NCBI GenBank assembly: GCA_015680685.1
Contig: MNCI01008925.1
Location: forward strand, 48,530 to 112,529
Direction of reading: 5' to 3'
DNA: 64,000 nucleotides
Origin: Gnetum montanum
Lineage: Eukaryota > Streptophyta > Gnetopsida > Gnetales > Gnetaceae
Shown: one piece after another, positions 34,667 through 45,935 of the stretch
Layout of the letters: the number at the start of each line of letters is the position of its first letter
Numbering within the stretch: the first letter of the stretch is position 1
Notes under the pieces: generated by a model
Told to the model about the DNA's origin: nothing
What the model saw: only the letters and a program-made list of their open reading frames with translations
Database searches by the model: none
Made by a program: the position numbers and the translations under genes

Positions 34667-35505
34667 AACAAGCATCTATCTTTGCATGCAAGCGGTGTGC
34701 ACCAAAAGAAAAAATTCAAAGGTGTCTATATGTAGCAACCACAAAATAGGAGAGGACCCAATGGCTGATTGTTGATTCTGAGAGTAGCACATGTTGCATG
34801 GAACCAACTGAGAGTCTAACATGCACATATGTCACAATCATGGATGAACTAGAGTAAGGTCATCATAAACTCTTTAATGATGCAAATGATAATACTTATT
34901 GGGAAAAGTTGGAGATTCTTGAAAATTTTAAGTAAGAGCCCCTTGAATTAAAAATGGTGTTGGCCAAAATGGAATATGTGTTTTTTAAAAATGGGAAGCT
35001 GGTCATAATCAATGCAAATCTTTCTCTAGAGTAGAAAAAGATGTTGTTGAATGTGGTTGAAAAGTGGTTTGCAAATTTTACTTCGTCATATCTTGAACTC
35101 ACAAGGATTGATCCTAGGATATGCTAGCTTCACATCTACATTGATCCAACCATGAAGCCAAAGAGATAGCCACATAGGTGATTGAATCCCAAACTGAAAT
35201 AGGTCGTGAAAGAGGAAATTAAACAACTCTTCAAGGTAGGGTTCATTTATCCCATGATAGTGAGTGTGTTAGTCCATTCATTATTGTGCAAAAGAAAGAA
35301 GGTAAGTGGCAAGTCTGCATCCATCTTTGGTTGCTAAATATGGCAACATTACAGGATTATTTTTTGTTGCCATTTGTTGATCAGGTATTAAACACAATAT
35401 TTGGGCATTACTACTACAGTTTTCTAGATGGTTATAGTGATTATAACCAAATTAAAATTGCATCAAAGGACTAGGCAAAGACAACATTCATAAGTCCTTG
35501 GGGGA
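34667..35505 (+). pseudogene. C3 pre-RT linker and first half of RT
   Basis: The linker contains the W-E-K-L-E-I-L-E-N-F-K block (near 34900-34935), the point at which the RT-less derivatives diverge. RT begins near 35110 and runs to T-T-F-I-S-P-W-G (35480-35505), with Y-Y-S-F-L-D-G-Y-S at 35413-35440. It is cut at GGGGA by the insertion starting at 35506. Confidence 0.8.
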
Positions 35506-36193
35506 TGATGAGGCATGATTCGCATGAGCCATGATTTCGCATCCCATGCGATATCGCGTACACGATATTGCATCGTCTCCTCTGATATCGCATACGCGAT
35601 ATCACCATCCGCCACCATATCTATAAATAAGAGGTGGCTCTCCCTTGTTTTCCCATCCTAGGCTAGAAGTAGGGAAACTCTAGTAGTTTGATCACTCCAG
35701 AGATAGAATATTTTCCATGTGCCTACAATAGGAGTCATAAAGTGAACAGATCTTTATTTCAACAACATTGTACCTGAACACAAGTTATGTACGGTAAGAA
35801 AGATGAACTTCTTGGATAAACCTTGCAGTGCATGGAATAGGATTTATTTATTATTTTCTATCTCACCCTTAAACTCCTAGAATGCAATATGAGTACGACT
35901 TGATTACAAGAATCCAAGGATGTGTACAGTTAGTTAAGGAATCAGCTGCTCATCGCAACGCAGTATGAGTACGACTTGATTACGAGCATCTAGTGTGACT
36001 ACTTGGTAACCTAGTGGCATATCCAGGATCTACGCTTGGTAATACCAGTGGTAGTCATGCACCAAGATGTGTACGGTTAGTCAAGAAATCGGCTGCTCAT
36101 CACACTTAGGCTAGATTAGCTTCCTCAACCCTTTCCTCCAAGTTAAGTGCCTTAGTACAACCACTTCGAGCACATGCGTTACATGTGGTGATC
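35506..36193 (+). repeat. 5' LTR of the gag-protease (+) element, main part
   Basis: It starts TGATGAGGC, has GATATC palindromes (35545-35606) and TATAAATAA at 35616. It matches the 3' LTR at 54436 up to GTGGTGATC, then breaks. Confidence 0.85.
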
Positions 36194-36444
36194 ATTAGCA
36201 ATGACGCCAATGATGAGTGGTGAGGTACCCCTACACTCAACCATATGAAACGAGCGTAGCATGCACGATCCGGTCGAACTCCGCAGACTAAATGCCTATG
36301 CACTTCATGGAACACTTAAGGTTAACCATTCATTTTCTTCCCATACTTACTTGTAGTTGTTACAGTGTATGGTTAAGTAAGTCTGAGGTGTATGATTTTT
36401 ATAGTCTTTTATATTTTTCTCCTATGCTATTGAGGTGAAGGGTT
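36194..36444 (-). repeat. Inverted end of the same 5' LTR plus primer-binding-site remnant
   Basis: The reverse complement of 36211-36444 matches the last ~230 bp of this element's own 3' LTR (near 55217-55451), including CACCTCAATAGCAT and CCATGAAGTGCATAGGC. On the minus strand the CTCATCA end is followed by TTGGCGTCATTGC, a primer-binding-site remnant. Gag starts abruptly at 36446. Confidence 0.8.
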
Positions 36445-36445
36445 A

Positions 36446-37459
36446 GTGTTACCTCCAGATCGATCAGTCCCTAGCATGCTTCTCCGTGCTTTGGCACAGA
36501 CTGGCATGGCGGAATTGTATGCTGAATACATTGCAGCAAACTTTAACACAAGGGATTATCATCCCACAGATTTACAATGTATGAGGGACGCAAGGCAGGA
36601 GAGCCAACATACCCTATTGAAGGGCAAAGGCCTGCACGTCCTTTGCGAAACTAGAGATGGTGAACCACTTACAACTAGTTCGCTATCTAGAGATGTTTGC
36701 CCTCCTAACGATGCTGAGGAGGTTGGGTATTAGAACTTATGCTCAACAATACACAACCCTAGTTCTAATTCCTATGAACACCAACTATTCACAGCGGGAA
36801 CAACAACAAAAGACGAGGACAGGCACTTCGATCGTCACCACGATTGGGGCCAAAGTTACCAAAGGGAAGGTAGGAAACATTGCCACAGCGATGATTCTCC
36901 TTCTTCTTCCTCCCCTTATTCACATCACTCATCCCCTCCTTCCACCTCTAGGCGCAATCATGAAAAGCATAATGGAGAGGATAAAAGTAAGAAAAATGAG
37001 GGACCTCGATGAGAGAGTCGAGAGAGAGGAAAAGGGCATGAACAAAGGGAAAGTAGGGAACAACGAAGACATCACAGGCATCATGAAAGAGATGATCATG
37101 ATGAGCCCCTATTTGCAACCCGAAGTATGCTTAACATAACAGAGGCAGTTAGGATTCCAACAAGGAATTTAAAAGATAGTTGGATCAAATGCTTAGATAT
37201 GAACAACATCCCATGCTTTAAAGGGGGATACGACAGAGATCTGCAACATCATTTATAGGCATTCCACAATGTCTGCGCCTTGCAAAATATAGAAAATGAG
37301 TGGTAGAAACTTAAGTTGTTTCCCAGGACACTCACCAAGGAAGCAGAGAGCTGGTACTGGTCCTTAGAACCAGAAATCATCAGAAGGTGGAGTACGATGT
37401 TAGAATTCTTCAACGATAAGTATCAGACATACTCCAAAGTGTCTAATTTGAGTAAGAAG
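36446..37459 (+). pseudogene. Gag of the gag-protease (+) element, N-terminal piece
   Basis: It begins inside gag at L-P-P-D-R-S; the first ~65 codons and the leader are missing after the inversion. It follows the frame of 49004-52348 through R-D-Y-H-P-T-D, the Arg/His-rich region and L-F-P-R-T-L-T-K-E-A-E-S-W-Y (near 37317-37355). In-frame stops occur, for example at 36731. It breaks at AGAAG (37455-37459). Confidence 0.8.
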
Positions 37460-38164
37460 TGTACGGTCCGAAATCGTCGGTCTCCGGCTGGAAGAAACAG
37501 AAACCAGGGGATCATCGGACACGCACAGAAGACCCTACCTTTGCTTGAGGATGAGCTGGAATGGACGAAGGTAGAGTACCTTGGGTGGTCCGCACGCGGA
37601 TCAGACAAGGATTTCCCCAAGCATATATCGATATATTGTACGTCGGGTTATATGTAAACAACGTAACTTATGCGAAACCGAGCATAAATGTACGAGAATG
37701 TAAACGATATGCATACAAGAATAAATGATAAAACTATAACAAATCTTAGCAAAAATGTGGTAATTTCATTGCATAATGGAAGTTACAATGCATCGGTCTT
37801 AACGCAGTTGTGGATGTGACACAAGGAGGACGAAGAGCGCCGGTGAATGCAAGGGTTTGATAGCATGTTGGTTCAGACTGCAGACATAGCGTAGAGGCTG
37901 TATGTTCAGTGTGCAAGGTTGGGGTCCAGCGTATAGGATGCAGGGTTCTCAATTTTCTTAGTGTGGTCTTCCCCGATTTTTGCCAAGATGCTTCCAATTT
38001 TTCCAACCCCGATCTGGTCAAAAATCGAAGTTTTTATACGGGTTTCGATGTTAGACTTGGGTCTGAAAGGGGATGAGTGGCTGTAAGGTGAAAAAAATTT
38101 GGATCGGGAGATAGGTGGTGCATTGACCAAGTGCAGGATAAGTTACAACTCTATAGCGTAGAGG

Positions 38165-38390
38165 ATGCCAGCGTAGAGCATGCTAGCATAAAAGATGCCA
38201 GCGTAGAGCATGCCACCGTAGAGGATACCAGCGTAGAGCATGCCAGCGTAGAGCATGCCAGCATACAGGATGCCAGCGTATAGCATGCCAAGGTACATGC
38301 ATACCAGCATATAGGATGCCAGCGTACAGGATGCCAGCATATAGGATGCCAGCGTACAGGATGCCAGCGTACAAGATGCCAGCGTACACC
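38165..38390. repeat. 15-bp minisatellite in the solo LTR
   Basis: About 15 units of ATGCCAGCGTAGAGC or variants. Because 15 is a multiple of three, long open frames occur through it on the minus strand. These frames are not genes. Confidence 0.9.
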
Positions 38391-38443
38391 AAAAATGTAC
38401 CCAGCGTATACACATGAAAATGCTCATTTTAAGGTCAAAACAT

Positions 38444-38770
38444 GATTTTCAAGTGCCTGAGAGCTGCTGGGGACCTTGGGAAAGGTCCTAGGGGGTCCAG
38501 ACGCTTATTTTTGGCATGTTTTGACTCATTTTTTGGGCCCAAAAGTTCCTCTACGCTGGCTGCACCCTGGGCGTATACGTTGGACGTATAGGAATGAAAG
38601 ACCATCATTTGGAGCCCAAAATTTGATTTTCAAGTGCCTGAGAGCTGCTGGGGACCTTGGGGAAGGTCCTAGGGGGTCTAGACACTTAGTTCCATCATGT
38701 TTTGACTCATTTTTGGATTCCGAAAGTTGCTCTACGCTGGGCTTTACGTTGGGCATGTATAGGCCAACGT
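38444..38770. repeat. 181-bp tandem duplication in the solo LTR
   Basis: GATTTTCAAGTGCCTGAGAG and the following sequence recur at 38444 and 38625 with high similarity. Confidence 0.85.
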
Positions 38771-39004
38771 ATAGGATGCATACTTAGTGAAAACCAAGTA
38801 TTTTGAGCTCAAGATTTGCCAAGTTTGATGCCAGGTGTCATTGTAGTCTTTTTTGGGTCCCAGGGAACTGTTTCTTGTTGATTTGACTCTGTTTGAAGTT
38901 TTTTGTGAGGCCCTCAAGCTTCAGTCATGCTGGGGAGCATCATGACTTAGCTCGATTCTCATTGGAGAAGTACTAAGCTTAGAATTTTGTGGTGTTTCAA
39001 GAAG

Positions 39005-40869
39005 ATCCAAGGATGGAAGCAAGGAAATCATGAACCATTGGATTCTACCATGGCCCACTACTACACATTGTTACATCATTTCCTGGGCCATGGATACACA
39101 CAGCGGGATCAACTTTGCCACATCATAGATGGGCTAAGGCATGAGACTAGAAGAACCCTTGTGACTTATGCCCAAGGGAGACTATCACAACTTAGAGCCT
39201 ACAAAGTACATCGCTTGTTAGAGCAAGTATCAAAAGAATAAGGTGAGCTACACAAAAGGGAAAGTGCAAAAGAGTACAACGTGATCCCTCTCTTTGAAAT
39301 AAGGGAGTGAAATTCTACGACGAAGAGGATGAGTCATCACTCGAAGAGTTGGTGAACAGGAAAACCTTGACGATTCAAAAGCTAACAACAGAACTAGCGG
39401 CTAAGGTAGATGATGTATGGAGTTCCTTAGACTCTAAAATTGAAACTGTCTTGAAAATTGTAGAAGAGTCTAAGGTAGAACAAAGTAGTGACAAAGATAA
39501 GACAATGTGGAGAGATTTAGGCCCTGCACATAACAAGGGTAAGGGGAAAATTACTAACTCCGATGTGGTTGTGGAATCAAACATAGATGATGACGGTGGA
39601 TGTGAGATCTACCACTATGACCATCCTAAGGGATGTTGTCCAATCATCTCACATCTACAAGAGTCTAGGGTGTATGTGCTCAACCCAAGACTTAATCAAT
39701 GCAAAACACCCCGAAGGTTACCTTATCCCCAAGGGAACCCAAGGTAGTTCCACCAACCATTAACATATTATCCAAGTGGAACTCCATCACAACCCATTGG
39801 ACAACATCAACAGTGGAAATACCCATACTCATGGGGGATGCCATTGCCAAAACATCAGTACCCTTACTAGCAGCCTGATCCTTATGGTTATTATGTGTAG
39901 TAGTCGATTTCTCCAAGTGACTCTATGAGTCACACAACTCCCCACCGTCACTACCAAGTTTGGGAGTACTTCAGAAGGACTCCTTCTTCTCCGGGAGATA
40001 CTCCATACCCACACCATCCTTTTAATCCATCTGCACCTCTTCCACCAGTAGTTTCCATAACACCTCCTGCTCCAACAATATAAGGGGAACTTCCCCCTCA
40101 ACCACAGCAATGTCACGTTGTGAGAGTTGTAAATATTTAACCTACTGTTGGTTTTGACAACTATAAAAAGAGAAGACCCTTCTTCAGAACCAAAAGCCCG
40201 AACAAACTCTCACAACAACAAGCGGTTGAGCTCATGTACACTCTTTCATCATCTAACACTTTGGAGCACTCTTCAGTCCAATAGAGCTTAACACATACGG
40301 TTATGATAATGCATACCGTAACTGACTGGATCAAGGTAGGCCACCTTCTCAGGAAACTAACTAACCTTGGGAGTCCCTTAATCTACCTTCAAGTCATCAA
40401 AAATGAACCACATAGGGCTCTTCTTGACTCAGGTTCCAGAGTCAACTTAATTTCACAAGAGACGTATCATGCCTGGAACCTGCCACAACTCAAGAAGAGC
40501 AACATTCAACTAGAGTTGGCAGACCAATCCATTATCATTCCCTTGGGATTGGTGGAGGACATCATTACCACTGTGTGTGGTTGGTCCTATGCAGCTAATT
40601 TTCTGGTGATTGAAGTGAACAAAAACGAAGGGGACTTCCCAATTATAATGGGAAGGGCATGGTTGAGTACAGTAGACACATGCTTTAAGATCCATGATTT
40701 TTCCTTGGAAATCTCTAAGATAAACATTTATGGAAAGATCGAGAAGAGGAAAGTTCCATGCATCACATACAGTGATTCATCAGTTGATGACATAGAGGAA
40801 ATGCCTCCATGCAACATGTGTGTCTTTGAAACTTTGCAACAAAGATGCCTATATATAGCAACCACATAA
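39005..40869 (+). pseudogene. Gag (C-terminal part) and protease of the gag-protease (+) element
   Basis: Gag resumes as I-Q-G-W-K-Q-G, with Y-Y-T-L-L-H-H-F-L-G-H-G, R-R-T-L and the E-E-S-K region; there is a frameshift near 39240-39300. The knuckle-like C-E-I-Y-H-Y-D-H-P-K-G-C-C is at about 39600-39640 (second Cys replaced by Tyr). The linker has stops. The protease is open from 40303 to 40869, with L-L-D-S-G-S-R-V-N-L-I at about 40420-40452, so D-S-G is kept. F-P-I-I-M-G-R-A-W follows near 40640. Confidence 0.82.
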
Positions 40870-41842
40870 CAAGTAGTAGACACCTCATGGTTGACAGCTA
40901 CTAGAAAGAGCAACCAAAAAATATGCATGGAATGAACTGAGGATAAAAACCATGCCAACAATGAAGGCATAGATACATTGGAATATGAGCATCGCCAACT
41001 TCCACCCCTTAATCTAAGATCATCAATTGGGAGAAGTTGGACACTTCTTAGAAATTCAAATAGGCACTCATTATTTTGGATCTCTCCCTTTCCACTTAGT
41101 CATGGGGGAGATGGCCACCTATGCTAACCATATGGGGCCCTCAGTTCTTTTAAATTTTTGTTTTACACATTTTTGTTTTACACATTTGTCTTATACATTT
41201 TTGTTTTACAAATTTCTTTAACTTTTCTTGTTTTTGTTTTACAACTTTATTTAACTTTTCTTGTTTTTGTTTTACAACATCATTATACCTTTCTAATTTT
41301 TTTATGTGCATGTGTGCATGTGTTCCACCATGTAAGTTTTTCATCCAATAAGTGTTCAGAATGATGGTATGAACTGTTTTCATATTAATTGCTAATGTTT
41401 GGTTTTTACCTTTAAGTCACAATGTTGATACTAAGGTATGTTTCTTTTGATATGACAGGCAATGAGTTCACTTCATCCATTCATCCACCAATTCCTATGG
41501 TCTCTTTCGACTTGGAAATGTATAGTCTCTTTCTAATAAGAACTTTAATGAATCAGTAACTAGGAGTTTCTCAAACTAAGGAAGAACTCCAGAATTGAAA
41601 AGGGTGTGACTTCAACGGAACTTGATGCATTTGTGTTGGCCGTTCTCTTGGGTGCTTGAATGTTTTCTTCTTGAGTTTTCTTGCCGTTTCAATGATACCT
41701 AATTGTCGAAAACTGAGAGAATGAAAATAATCAAGTCTTTGCATGGTCTAGTTCTCATGCATAAAAACACATAAAAAAAGTCAGAATTAAAAGCACACCC
41801 CTAGACAAAATAATCTTGGACTAGAAACACTAGTTATGGAAC
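40870..41842 (+). other. End of coding and start of 3' noncoding region, + element (copy 1)
   Basis: It contains the W-E-x-L-E-I homologous block (near 41027-41065), where RT-containing relatives continue into RT. Here it passes directly to AGTCATGGGGG and the T-rich block. The same sequence is at 44965-45935. Confidence 0.75.
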
Positions 41843-43281
41843 TGATGAGTGGCGAGGTACCCCTACACTCAACCATATGAATACCAGCGTGCAAGTGCGA
41901 TCCGGTCGAACTTCGCAGACTAAATTCCCTAACACCACAAGAAACACTTAGGTTTAATCTTTCGTTGTCTTCCCTGGCTTGCTTGTTAGTTTCACGGTGT
42001 ATGGTTAATCATGTCTGAGGTATGTGATTTTTCTGGTATTATCAGTTTTATCTCCTATGCTATGAGAGGAAGGGTTGAGAAACTAAGCTAACTCTAACTA
42101 ATGTCCTAAGTCTAAATTAACTAGCATTAGCATCCGTTCCCACTTGCTAGACACACCCTAAACTATGCAACTGTGGCTTACCAAACGCTAATCGTTACTG
42201 AGATCACCACATGTAACGCAAGTGCTCGAAGTTGTCGTATTAAGGCACCTATTTAGCTTAAGTGTGATAGCAGCTGATTCCTTAGCTAGCCGTACACACC
42301 CGTGGGTGCTCGTAACTAAGTCGTACTTATCACACGTTCTAGCCTAACGATGAGTAGCCGATTCCTTAACTAGCCGTACACATTGGACTACCACTGTGAT
42401 TACCAAGTGCAGATCCTGGACTAGGCTACTGCGTTACCAAGTAGCCAATGCTGATAGTTAAGTCGTACTCACACATGGCGACAAGCAGCCGATTCCTTGA
42501 CTAGCCGTACACACTGAACTACCGCTGGGATTACCAAGTGCAGATCCTGGAATAGGCTACTGCGTTACCAAGTAGCCAATGCTCATAGTTAAGTCGTACT
42601 CACACATTCCGACAAGCAGCCGATTCCTTGACTAGCCGTACACACTGAACTACCGCTGGGATTACCAAGTGCAGATCCTGGAATAGGCTACTGGGTTACC
42701 AAGCAATCACAATGCTCGTAATCAAGTCGTACTCACGCATTGCGACAAGCAGCCGATTCCTTGACTAGCCGTACACACTGAACTACCGCTGGGATTACCA
42801 AGTGCAGATCCTGGAATAGGCTACTGGGTTACCAAGTAGCCAATGCTCATAGTTAAGTCGTACTCACACATTGCGACAAGCAGCCGATTCCTTGATTAGC
42901 CGTTCACATCCGTAGATGCTCGTAATCAAGCTGTACTTGTATGCACTAGGAAAGTAGTAAATAAATAACAATAAATAAAACCATGTGCTGCAAGGTTTAT
43001 ATAATCAAGTTCGTCTTTATTGCCGTTCACAACTTGGGTTCAGGTTACAAGCTGCTCGAATAAAGAGCCGTTCACTCTAGGACTCCTACTACGGGCACAT
43101 GGAAAAAATTCTAACTCTGGAGCTATCAATCTTCCATAGCTTCACTACTTCTAGCCAGGATTGGGAAATAAGGGGAGTGCTGCCTCTTATTTATAGATAT
43201 GGCGGCAGACCGTGATATCGCGTACGTGATATCGTAGGGAAAGGCGCGATATCGCAGCACTGTGCATGTCGCATCTCATCA
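41843..43281 (-). repeat. Minus-strand LTR, expanded version (1439 bp)
   Basis: It starts TGATGAG (on +), preceded by GGAAC, and ends CTCATCA. It is followed by TACCCCCATGACTGA, the minus-strand polypurine-type motif. It contains four tandem ~131-bp units at 42356-42881. It represents the same insertion as 45936-46980. Confidence 0.88.
42356..42881. repeat. Tandem array of four ~131-bp units in the LTR
   Basis: The units start at 42356, 42487, 42618 and 42751, each opening AGCCGATTCCTT(A/G)ACTAGCC and containing GGGATTACCAAGTGCAG. A partial unit follows at 42882. The copy at 46448 has a single unit. Confidence 0.95.
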
Positions 43282-44038
43282 TACCCCCATGACTGAATGA
43301 AAACTCGTCCTCGAGTTCCTTACAATAATATCAGGTAGGTATGGGATTATTAGGGGAAATGAAACTAATGGGATGACATGTGAACGGGTCTTTATTACAA
43401 TCCTTGACACAACTGGTGTTCATGACAACAAGGGTGAACAGCTGATTACAATGACATCAGGCCACATTTGGCAGCTGAGAGAAAAGAGGAGAGAGAATGG
43501 AAGAGAAGAAGAGAGAAGAGTCTTGTTGTTGCTAATGCCTAGATTGCGCCTTCTGTTGTCCATTCGTAAGCTCATTATCGATCCTGCTCCTTGCATAGCT
43601 GCTTCAGTGCTGCTTCATTTCAAGTGTTTGCGCCAGATCCATTCTGTTGTTGTATAATTGCCATCTGCACATGCAACACAATCATATATTAGCAAGGGTA
43701 ATTGAATCATTAAGTAAAGCATACCTTGCTTCGGTTTAGGTTCATTGGCTAGGTTGTGGTATGGCTGATATGGATCTAGGAAAATGTAGATGATGACTAC
43801 CGAAGGTGTAGGGGTTAGGAAGAAAATCAAAAAAATCTGAGGCTTAGTAGAAAAATCCAAAAAAGTAGGCCCCATACCCCCATGACTAATCATGAACCTC
43901 CGGTAGCATTAGAATTGAGAAAGAAAAGGAGTAAGAAAGATAGGTAAAAAGGGACAACTATGGCATCGGTGAAGGGGATGTCATGATGGAAATGAACAAA
44001 AATGTTAATTAATTGCAAAAATGTTAAGGAAAAGAAGT
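43282..44038 (-). other. 3' noncoding region of the minus-strand element, copy 1, ending at a gap
   Basis: It is nearly identical to 46981-47420. From about 43735 onward it differs visibly from 47435-47738. No gene. Confidence 0.75.
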
Positions 44039-44447
44039 NNNNNNNNNNNNNNNNNNNNNNNNNNNNNNNNNNNNNNNNNNNNNNNNNNNNNNNNNNNNNN
44101 NNNNNNNNNNNNNNNNNNNNNNNNNNNNNNNNNNNNNNNNNNNNNNNNNNNNNNNNNNNNNNNNNNNNNNNNNNNNNNNNNNNNNNNNNNNNNNNNNNNN
44201 NNNNNNNNNNNNNNNNNNNNNNNNNNNNNNNNNNNNNNNNNNNNNNNNNNNNNNNNNNNNNNNNNNNNNNNNNNNNNNNNNNNNNNNNNNNNNNNNNNNN
44301 NNNNNNNNNNNNNNNNNNNNNNNNNNNNNNNNNNNNNNNNNNNNNNNNNNNNNNNNNNNNNNNNNNNNNNNNNNNNNNNNNNNNNNNNNNNNNNNNNNNN
44401 NNNNNNNNNNNNNNNNNNNNNNNNNNNNNNNNNNNNNNNNNNNNNNN
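44039..44447. other. Assembly gap (409 N)
   Basis: The N run separates the two copies of the repeated segment. The left edge lies in a minus-strand 3' noncoding region and the right edge in a + strand protease. Such a junction would not be expected in an intact element. Confidence 0.99.
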
Positions 44448-44964
44448 GAAACTAACTAACCTTGGGAGTCCCTTAATCTACCTTCAAGTCATCAAAAATG
44501 AACCACATAGGGCTCTTCTTGACTCAGGTTCCAGAGTCAACTTAATTTCACAAGAGACGTATCATGCCTGGAACCTGCCACAACTCAAGAAGAGCAACAT
44601 TCAACTAGAGTTGGCAGACCAATCCATTATCATTCCCTTGGGATTGGTGGAGGACATCATTACCACTGTGTGTGGTTGGTCCTATGCAGCTAATTTTCTG
44701 GTGATTGAAGTGAACAAAAACGAAGGGGACTTCCCAATTATAATGGGAAGGGCATGGTTGAGTACAGTAGACACATGCTTTAAGATCCATGATTTTTCCT
44801 TGGAAATCTCTAAGATAAACATTTATGGAAATATCGAGAAGAGGAAAGTTCCATGCATCACATACAGTGATTCATCAGTTGATGACATAGAGGAAATGCC
44901 TCCATGCAACATGTGTGTCTTTGAAACTTTGCAACAAAGATGCCTATATATAGCAACCACATAA
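44448..44964 (+). pseudogene. Protease of the gag-protease (+) element, copy 2
   Basis: The sequence and frame are the same as 40353-40869, ending at the same TAA. Almost no substitutions are visible. It is probably the other representation of the same locus. Confidence 0.85.
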
Positions 44965-45935
44965 CAAGTAGTAGACACCTCGTGGTTGACAGCTACTAGA
45001 AAGAGCAACCAAAAAATATGCATGGAATGAACTGAGGATAAAAACCATGCCAACAATGAAGGCATAGATACATTGGAATATGAGCATTACCAACTTCCAC
45101 CCCTTAATCTAAGATCATCAATTGGGAGAAGTTGGACACTTCTTAGAAATTCAAATAGGCACTCATTATTTTGGATCTCTCCCTTTCCACTTAGTCATGG
45201 GGGAGATGGCCACCTATGCTAACCATATGGGGCCCTCAGTTCTTTTAAATTTTTGTTTTACACATTTTTGTTTTACACATTTGTCTTATACATTTTTGTT
45301 TTACAAATTTCTTTAACTTTTCTTGTTTTTGTTTTACAACTTTATTTAACTTTTCTTGTTTTTGTTTTACAACATCATTATACCTTTCCAATTTTTTTAT
45401 GTGCGTGTGTGCATGTGTTCCACCATGTAAATTTTTCATCCAATAAGTGTTCAGAATGATGGTATGAACTATTTTCATTAATTGCTAATGTTTGGTTTTT
45501 ACCTTTAAGTCACAATGTTGATACTAAGGTATGTTTCTTTTGATATGACAGGCAATGAGTTCACTTCATCCATTCATCCACCAATTCCTATGGTCTCTTT
45601 CGACTTGGAAATGTATAGTCTCTTTCTAATAAGAACTTTAATGAATCAGTAACTAGGAGTTTCTCAAACTAAGGAAGAACTCCAGAATTGAAAAGGGTGT
45701 GACTTCAAGGGAACTTGATGCATTTGTGTTGGCCGTTCTCTTGGGTGCTTGAATGTTTTCTTCTTGAGTTTTCTTGCCGTTTCAATGATACCTAATTGTC
45801 GAAAACTGAGAGAATGAAAATAATCAAGTCTTTGCATGGTCTGGTTCTCATGCATAAAAACACACAAAAAAAGTCAAAATTAAAAGCACACCCCTAGACA
45901 AAATAATCTTGGGCTAGAAACACTAGTTATGGAAC
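44965..45935 (+). other. 3' noncoding region of the + element up to the insertion site, copy 2
   Basis: It is equivalent to 40870-41842 with a 2-bp deletion and a few substitutions. It ends at GGAAC (45931-45935), the left target-site duplication of the minus-strand element. The same noncoding region resumes at 53537. Confidence 0.8.

Larger units (their letters stand above)
37460..38999. repeat. Solo LTR of an unrelated family (1540 bp), TSD AGAAG
   Basis: It starts TGTACGG and ends GTTTCA. AGAAG flanks both sides (37455-37459 and 39000-39004), and removing it restores continuous gag. It shares no sequence with the TGATGAG LTRs. It has a 15-bp minisatellite, a 181-bp tandem duplication and scattered TACGCTGG motifs. 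Orientation was not determined. Confidence 0.85.
40353..44038. repeat. Segment duplicated at 44448-47738 (probable redundant or allelic contig)
   Basis: From GAAACTAACTAACC at 40353 the sequence repeats from 44448 with a constant offset of about 4095. Both copies include the protease end, the 3' noncoding part, GGAAC and the minus-strand LTR beginning TGATGAGTGGCGAGG. The LTR here (41843-43281, 1439 bp) is 394 bp longer than its copy (45936-46980, 1045 bp) because it has three more 131-bp units. Confidence 0.88.

Noticed and set aside
38143-38427. Open frame with repeated L-Y-A-G-M/I on the minus strand
   Set aside because: It is the translation of the 15-bp minisatellite in the solo LTR; repeat length divisible by three keeps it open by chance.
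41150-41383. Lys/Gln-rich peptide on the minus strand and Phe/Leu-rich peptide on the plus strand (also at 45245-45478)
   Set aside because: Both come from the low-complexity T-rich block with repeated TTTTTGTTTTACA; not a gene.
42356-42881. CRISPR-like array
   Set aside because: The ~131-bp units are contiguous tandem repeats without spacers, in a plant LTR.
44002-44447. Apparent fusion of upstream sequence to the protease through the N gap
   Set aside because: The open frame exists only because of N; the protease itself starts in known sequence at 44448.
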